Below are positions 62,026 to 64,000 of a stretch of DNA of 64,000 nt, one piece after another. The notes under the pieces were generated by a model that was given only the letters and a program-made list of their open reading frames with translations, was not told where the DNA came from and made no database searches. The position numbers and the translations under genes are program-made. Within the stretch, counting starts at the first letter, position 1, and the number at the start of each line of letters is the position of its first letter. Source of the stretch: Deltaproteobacteria bacterium (lineage in GTDB: Bacteria > Myxococcota_A > UBA796 > CAJQPC01); contig JADKFE010000004.1 in assembly GCA_016717595.1 (NCBI GenBank), forward strand, positions 62,001 through 126,000, written 5' to 3'.

Positions 62026-62994
62026 ATGTTCACGTACACGCTCAAGAAGCTGGCGATGGCCCTGCCCCTGTTGTGGGGCGTCATCACCCTGATCTTCTTC
62101 TTGATTGAGCTCTCGCCGGGCGACGCCACGGATCGGTTCTTCACCCCGGAGACCCCGCCCGAGGTGCGCCAGGCGATCACCGAGAAGTGGGGCTTAGACA
62201 AGCCCGCCGTCACCCGCTACGGCATCATGATGGTGAACCTCATCCAAGGGGACTTCGGGCGGTCGATCTCTCAAGAGCGGCCGGTGTTTGACATCGTGCT
62301 CGACGCCTTGCCCAACACCCTCGTGCTGAGCCTGCTCTCGCTCATCGTCATCAACCTCGTCGGCGTCGTGTTGGGCATCGTGCAGGCCGCGCGGCAGTAC
62401 AGCGCGCTGGACGGCGGGCTCTCGGTGCTCTCGTTGTTCTTCTACTCGATGCCGGGCTTCTGGCTGGCCTTGGTGCTGCAGCTCGTCTTCGGGCTTTGGT
62501 GGCCGGTTTTGCCCACCTCGGGCATGATCGACGCCGTCATGCACGACTACATGACCCCCTCTCAGCAGACCGCCGACAAGCTCACCCACCTCATCTTGCC
62601 CGGCGTGGCCTTGGGGGTGTCATCCGCGGCGTCTGTGGCCCGGTACATGCGGTCGAGCTTGCTGGAGGTCATTCGCCAGGACTACATCCGCACGGCGAAG
62701 GCCAAGGGGCTGCCGGAGTACGTCGTGGTGCTCAAACACGCGCTGAGAAACGCGCTGCTGCCGATCATCACCATCTTGGGCATGCAGCTCCCGTTCTTGG
62801 TCTCGGGCGCGGTGCTCGTCGAGCACATCTTCGGCTGGCCGGGCATGGGGCGGCTGATCGTGCTGGCGATCATGTCCCAAGACACGCCGCTCATCATCGC
62901 CTGCTTCTTCATCCTGACGATGCTCGTCGTGGTGGGCAACCTGATGGCGGACCTGCTCTACGCGGTGGTCGACCCCCGCATCCGGTTTGAGTGA
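62026..62994 (+). CDS. ABC transporter permease 1 (DppB/OppB type)
   Basis: This 322-residue protein has six membrane helices and a GGAAGAGG-type ribosome site. The EAA loop that contacts the ATPase is visible near residue 220 (DYIRTAKAKGLPEYVVVLKHALRNALLP). The N-terminus (YTLKKLAMALPLLWGVITLIFFLIELSPGDA) and the ending VDPRIRFE are classic for DppB. It forms the pore with the second permease, whose gene begins at its stop codon. Confidence 0.95.
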   Translation: MFTYTLKKLAMALPLLWGVITLIFFLIELSPGDATDRFFTPETPPEVRQAITEKWGLDKPAVTRYGIMMVNLIQGDFGRSISQERPVFDIVLDALPNTLVLSLLSLIVINLVGVVLGIVQAARQYSALDGGLSVLSLFFYSMPGFWLALVLQLVFGLWWPVLPTSGMIDAVMHDYMTPSQQTADKLTHLILPGVALGVSSAASVARYMRSSLLEVIRQDYIRTAKAKGLPEYVVVLKHALRNALLPIITILGMQLPFLVSGAVLVEHIFGWPGMGRLIVLAIMSQDTPLIIACFFILTMLVVVGNLMADLLYAVVDPRIRFE

Positions 62995-63005
62995 TGGGGG
63001 ACGCC

Positions 63006-64000
63006 ATGTCAACGACACCGCCGTCACGACACCTTCATCCCGGCGGCGAACCCTCTGGGCTACATCCCTGGCCTGGGGCACCTGCTGCGTGGAGACTGGC
63101 CGAACGCCATCGGGCTCACGGGGCAGCTCCTGATCTTGATCTGGGCCGCCGTCGCTGGGTTCCCACGTCTGGGCGCGCTCTTGTTCCCCGAGCAAGGCGG
63201 CTCGGGCCTGCACCCCTGGATCGCCCTGGTCTCGTGGTTCGGCGTGCTCGGCCTCGTCGGCTACACGACCTGGGCCGGGCAACAGCCGCCGCCGCCCAAA
63301 GACGCCGTGCGTAGCCCCACGGCGGAGCTGATCAAGCAGTTCCAGCGCAACCGCGCCGGGGTCTTCGGCCTGCACATCGTGAGCTGGATGATCGTGCTCG
63401 CCCTGCTCACGCCGCTGGTCGCGCCCTTTGATCCCGACGCCATCGCCGCGGGCGACCGCTACATGCCGCCCCAGCCCGGCTACTGGATGGGCACCGACGA
63501 CTACGGCCGCGACCTGCTCTCCCGCTCGCTCTACGGCGCCCGCATCTCGCTCTCCATCGGCTTCATCGCCGTGGGGCTCTCGGCCACCTTAGGCGCGCTC
63601 ATCGGCGCCGTGGCCGGGTACTTCGGCGGCTGGGTCGACCGCGCGTCGATGTGGCTGGTCGATCTCCTGCTCGCCTTGCCCCGCCTGGTGCTGCTTCTGG
63701 CCATCGTCGGGCTGTTCCGCTCGGCGGGGGCGCAGTCGTTGTTCCTCATCGTCGTGATCTTGGGCCTCACCGGCTGGATGGGCGTGAGCCGCATCGTGCG
63801 CGCCCAGGTGCTCACGCTGAAAGAGCAAGACTTTGTGCAGGCCTGCCGGGCCATGGGCATCCCCGACTCCCGCATCATCCTCGGGCACATCTTGCCCAAC
63901 GCCATGGCGCCGGTGATCGTGAACGCCTCCTTGGCCATCGGCGGCACCATCTTGACCGAGGCCAGCCTCTCGTTCTTGGGCTTGGGTGTGCCGCCGCCCA
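63006..64000 (+). CDS. ABC transporter permease 2 (DppC/OppC type), 3' end outside window, apparent frameshift near start
   Basis: The main frame is open from just after 62994 to the window end. It holds the DppC features MGTDDYGRDLLSRSLYGARISLSIGF, the EAA loop FVQACRAMGIPDSRIILGHILPNAMAPV and EASLSFLGLGVPPP. It also has about 90 extra N-terminal residues with two hydrophobic segments (YIPGLGHLLRGDWPNAIGL, GQLLILIWAAVAGF). No start codon exists in this frame after the upstream TGA. The likely ATG at 63006 (MSTTPP) is in another frame, and removing one base around 63018-63024 would join it to HDTFIPAANPLGYIP. The ATPase genes lie beyond the window. Confidence 0.88.

Overview
This is a high-GC, gene-dense window from a Gram-negative bacterium. 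It most resembles a Myxococcota (deltaproteobacterial) chromosome or metagenome bin. Three things point that way: an outer membrane (LpxC, Wza-type exporter, many lipoproteins); Ser/Thr kinase, PEGA, TPR and FHA-sigma54 regulators; and long MopE-like/FG-GAP surface lipoproteins plus a short protein with a MYXO-CTERM-like tail. No rRNA, tRNA or CRISPR array was seen.

Layout. 0-5.5 kb: end of a Mur-ligase-type gene, an SMR exporter, TPR and PDZ proteins, CutA and an M18 aminopeptidase. 5.5-10.4 kb: polysaccharide locus (O-antigen ligase/polymerase, Wza-type exporter, sulfotransferase, Wzx-type flippase). 10.4-12.5 kb: a Septu-like defence pair (PtuB HNH nuclease and a frameshifted PtuA ATPase). 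12.6-18.6 kb: a membrane phosphodiesterase/sulfatase-fold protein, a gene-free stretch with a 43-bp tandem repeat array, and an AfsR-like STAND regulator. 18.7-28.1 kb: surface proteins, namely a lipoprotein with HExxH, an FG-GAP remnant, two very large tandem MopE/FG-GAP lipoproteins with a shared 5' leader, and another lipoprotein.

28.1-39.8 kb, leftward: a tightly coupled seven-gene operon (SulP transporter, NuoM-like, DabA, NuoL-like, two more NuoM-like, DUF2490 barrel). It looks like an enlarged DAB/MpsAB inorganic-carbon uptake system with four antiporter-like subunits, one of which appears to have lost its proton-path residues and gained an acidic/His tail. 40-44.9 kb: small lipoproteins, a macrodomain-SIR2 fusion likely to act in NAD-dependent defence, and a radical SAM protein. 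45-51.2 kb: Ser/Thr kinase, PEGA and TPR proteins, and a rhomboid-fold protein lacking both catalytic residues. 51.2-54.7 kb: ruvC-ruvA-ruvB, a DUF192 lipoprotein and lpxC. 55-64 kb: a methyltransferase, an FHA-sigma54 activator, a B12-type radical SAM protein and the start of an Opp/Dpp-type ABC importer.

At least six genes carry apparent one-base frameshifts, several at or near G/C runs. This could be uncorrected long-read error or real decay, and it limits any conclusion about which genes are intact. All alignments to families were done by eye.
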